Source: Phymatolithon calcareum
Taxonomy: Eukaryota > Rhodophyta > Florideophyceae > Hapalidiales
DNA length: 64,000 nucleotides
Direction: 5' to 3'
NCBI GenBank assembly: GCA_977006965.1
Contig: OZ345359.1
Span: 1,364,001 to 1,428,000 of the forward strand
The stretch's first letter is position 1. Each line of letters opens with the position of its first letter. The position numbers were made by a program, and so were the translations under genes. This document shows, piece after piece, positions 62,990 to 64,000 of the stretch. A model generated the notes under the pieces. It did no database searches. It was not told where the DNA came from and saw nothing but the letters and a program-made list of their open reading frames with translations.

Positions 62990-63340
62990 CTCGTTAAGCA
63001 TATTTGAAGGACGGATAAGTTTAGCCAAATGGAGGTGGCAGCGATGTTCATTTTTGACAAGATAAAAAGTAGTCTAAGAACAGAACCATGGCTGAGGGGT
63101 TCTTGCGACTATCTTGGGTATCATCAATTGGCAATGCGGGTAGGAGACGGTTTCTTGTGGGCAGGGGTGTTCCACAAGTGTCTCCGCCTAGTCCAAGCCT
63201 ATATAATATCTTCATGGCTGATTTCGCAGAGTGGTTGAGTGCAATAACCAACTACTGGGCGGAACTTCCTTCTATCCTCTTCCCAGACATTTGTTATTTT
63301 CTTTGCGAAATCTCCCGCTGCATGAAGAAGCCATAGCTAC
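62990..63340 (+). pseudogene. LINE reverse-transcriptase fragment, copy E
   Basis: The frame around 63140-63240 reads FLVGRGVPQVSPPSPSLYNI then FMADFAEWL, which matches the LINE RT block normally RGVPQGSPLSPLLFNIFMDDF. A following ILFPDIC may be the remains of the FADD catalytic box. Frame changes and the lost Asp show decay. It could belong to the same family as the C-terminal fragments elsewhere, but the segments do not overlap. Confidence 0.7.
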
Positions 63341-64000
63341 AATGAAAGCGAGGGATAACTTGGAATACGAAACTATAGCAGAGCGAGAATTAGCAGTTTC
63401 CTGTGTTCTCCTATACAGTACTGTACCGTAAAATCGATTCCCAGGGCAAAACAATGCGAGGGAACTCAAGAGACCCGACTTTAAAGAGGAAATGTGGAGT
63501 GAGGTGTATAGCCACAAGTAAAACCGGAAGACAAATTAACGGGGTTTCAGAGAAGAAATGACTTTTAGCGGACGGTCCCACCCTGACCCACGGTTAACCG
63601 TGGTATTGTGGAGACACTCAAGGTTGTGCTGGTCACTTCTGAGCAGTGAATTCCTAGCTTAGACCTACGAGCAAACCAAGTAAACTCTTGGGAGTCGTTT
63701 GGTCAATAGAAATGCGCTCAGCTTGCTCAACCCCTCTTCCGCATTCTATCCGATATCGTCATCACCCTGAACGCGCGTAGGACGAAACTGGTCCCGCTCT
63801 TATCGCCAATTGCAAAGATTTCTGACGCCCTACAAGTACGCCCGCTGTGTCCACCCTGCCACTTCCTGCCCACAGATATCGCTTACGAGCATCTGATATC
63901 CATAGACCCATGAAACCTGCCAGAAGTTCTCCCCCGTCTGGAATATTGGCGTACACTGTGGCTCCCCCAATACGTAGCGAGTGTAATCCACGGGAGAGGT

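Larger units (their letters stand above)
61439..64000. other. Terminal gene-poor interval
   Basis: No complete gene. Contains a diverged 104-bp tandem duplication, a LINE reverse-transcriptase fragment and a 16-bp palindrome CCACGGTTAACCGTGG (63588-63603). Confidence 0.6.

Noticed and set aside
1-64000. CRISPR arrays, rRNA genes, prophage or bacterial operons
   Set aside because: Nothing of the kind was seen. Repeats are not regularly spaced, introns are spliceosomal, and the genes are eukaryotic.

Overview
This 64 kb window is nuclear eukaryotic DNA. Compact protein genes, most with a single exon, sit in small groups separated by long, non-coding, repeat-filled intervals. The few introns are short and GT-AG (genes at 9020, 18863, 22769, 42211). 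The gene set is that of a generic eukaryote: importin-5, 14-3-3, RAD6-type E2, TFIIH p44, NAA10, the vacuolar tethering subunits VPS16 and VPS39, and an AFG2/SPATA5-type AAA ATPase. A degenerate Rubisco-LSMT-like SET protein hints at a plastid-bearing host. Sparse introns, gene islands in decayed transposons, and a tRNA gene interrupted in its D-loop together make a red alga (Rhodophyta) my best guess. This is inference; no marker in the window proves it.

Layout. 0.3-1.9 kb holds one disordered proline/arginine-rich gene. 2-17 kb is a gene-poor accessory stretch with simple repeats, a transposon with 7-bp target duplications and its tip-to-tip remnant, four abutting or closely spaced perfect palindromes (8594-8822), a two-exon gene of unknown function, LINE fragments and a tRNA-Ala gene with a 19-nt D-loop insertion. 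17-30.6 kb is gene-rich: SET protein, PH-domain kinase, TFIIH p44, RAD6, SMPD4-like protein, METTL7-like methyltransferase, RCE1-type protease and SRPBCC protein. 30.6-33.6 kb is non-coding with hairpins. 33.6-38.8 kb holds importin-5, an alpha/beta hydrolase and SDHAF2, followed by a decayed inverted copy of SDHAF2 near 40.2-40.5 kb. 42-51.5 kb holds 14-3-3, NAA10, VPS16 and VPS39. 51.6-58 kb mixes a LINE fragment, a large quasi-palindrome, a periplasmic-binding-protein-like membrane protein, a second copy of the 7-bp-TSD transposon and a MULE with identifiable terminal repeats. 57.6-61.4 kb holds a Rossmann-fold (SDR/NmrA-like) protein and the AFG2-like ATPase. The last 2.5 kb is degenerate and includes a LINE reverse-transcriptase fragment.

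Functionally these are mainly housekeeping genes. The only pathway pair is VPS16 and VPS39, two subunits of the HOPS tethering complex lying tail to tail. The unusual content is in the gaps: long spacer-free palindromes, a defined small DNA transposon family and the split tRNA-Ala gene.
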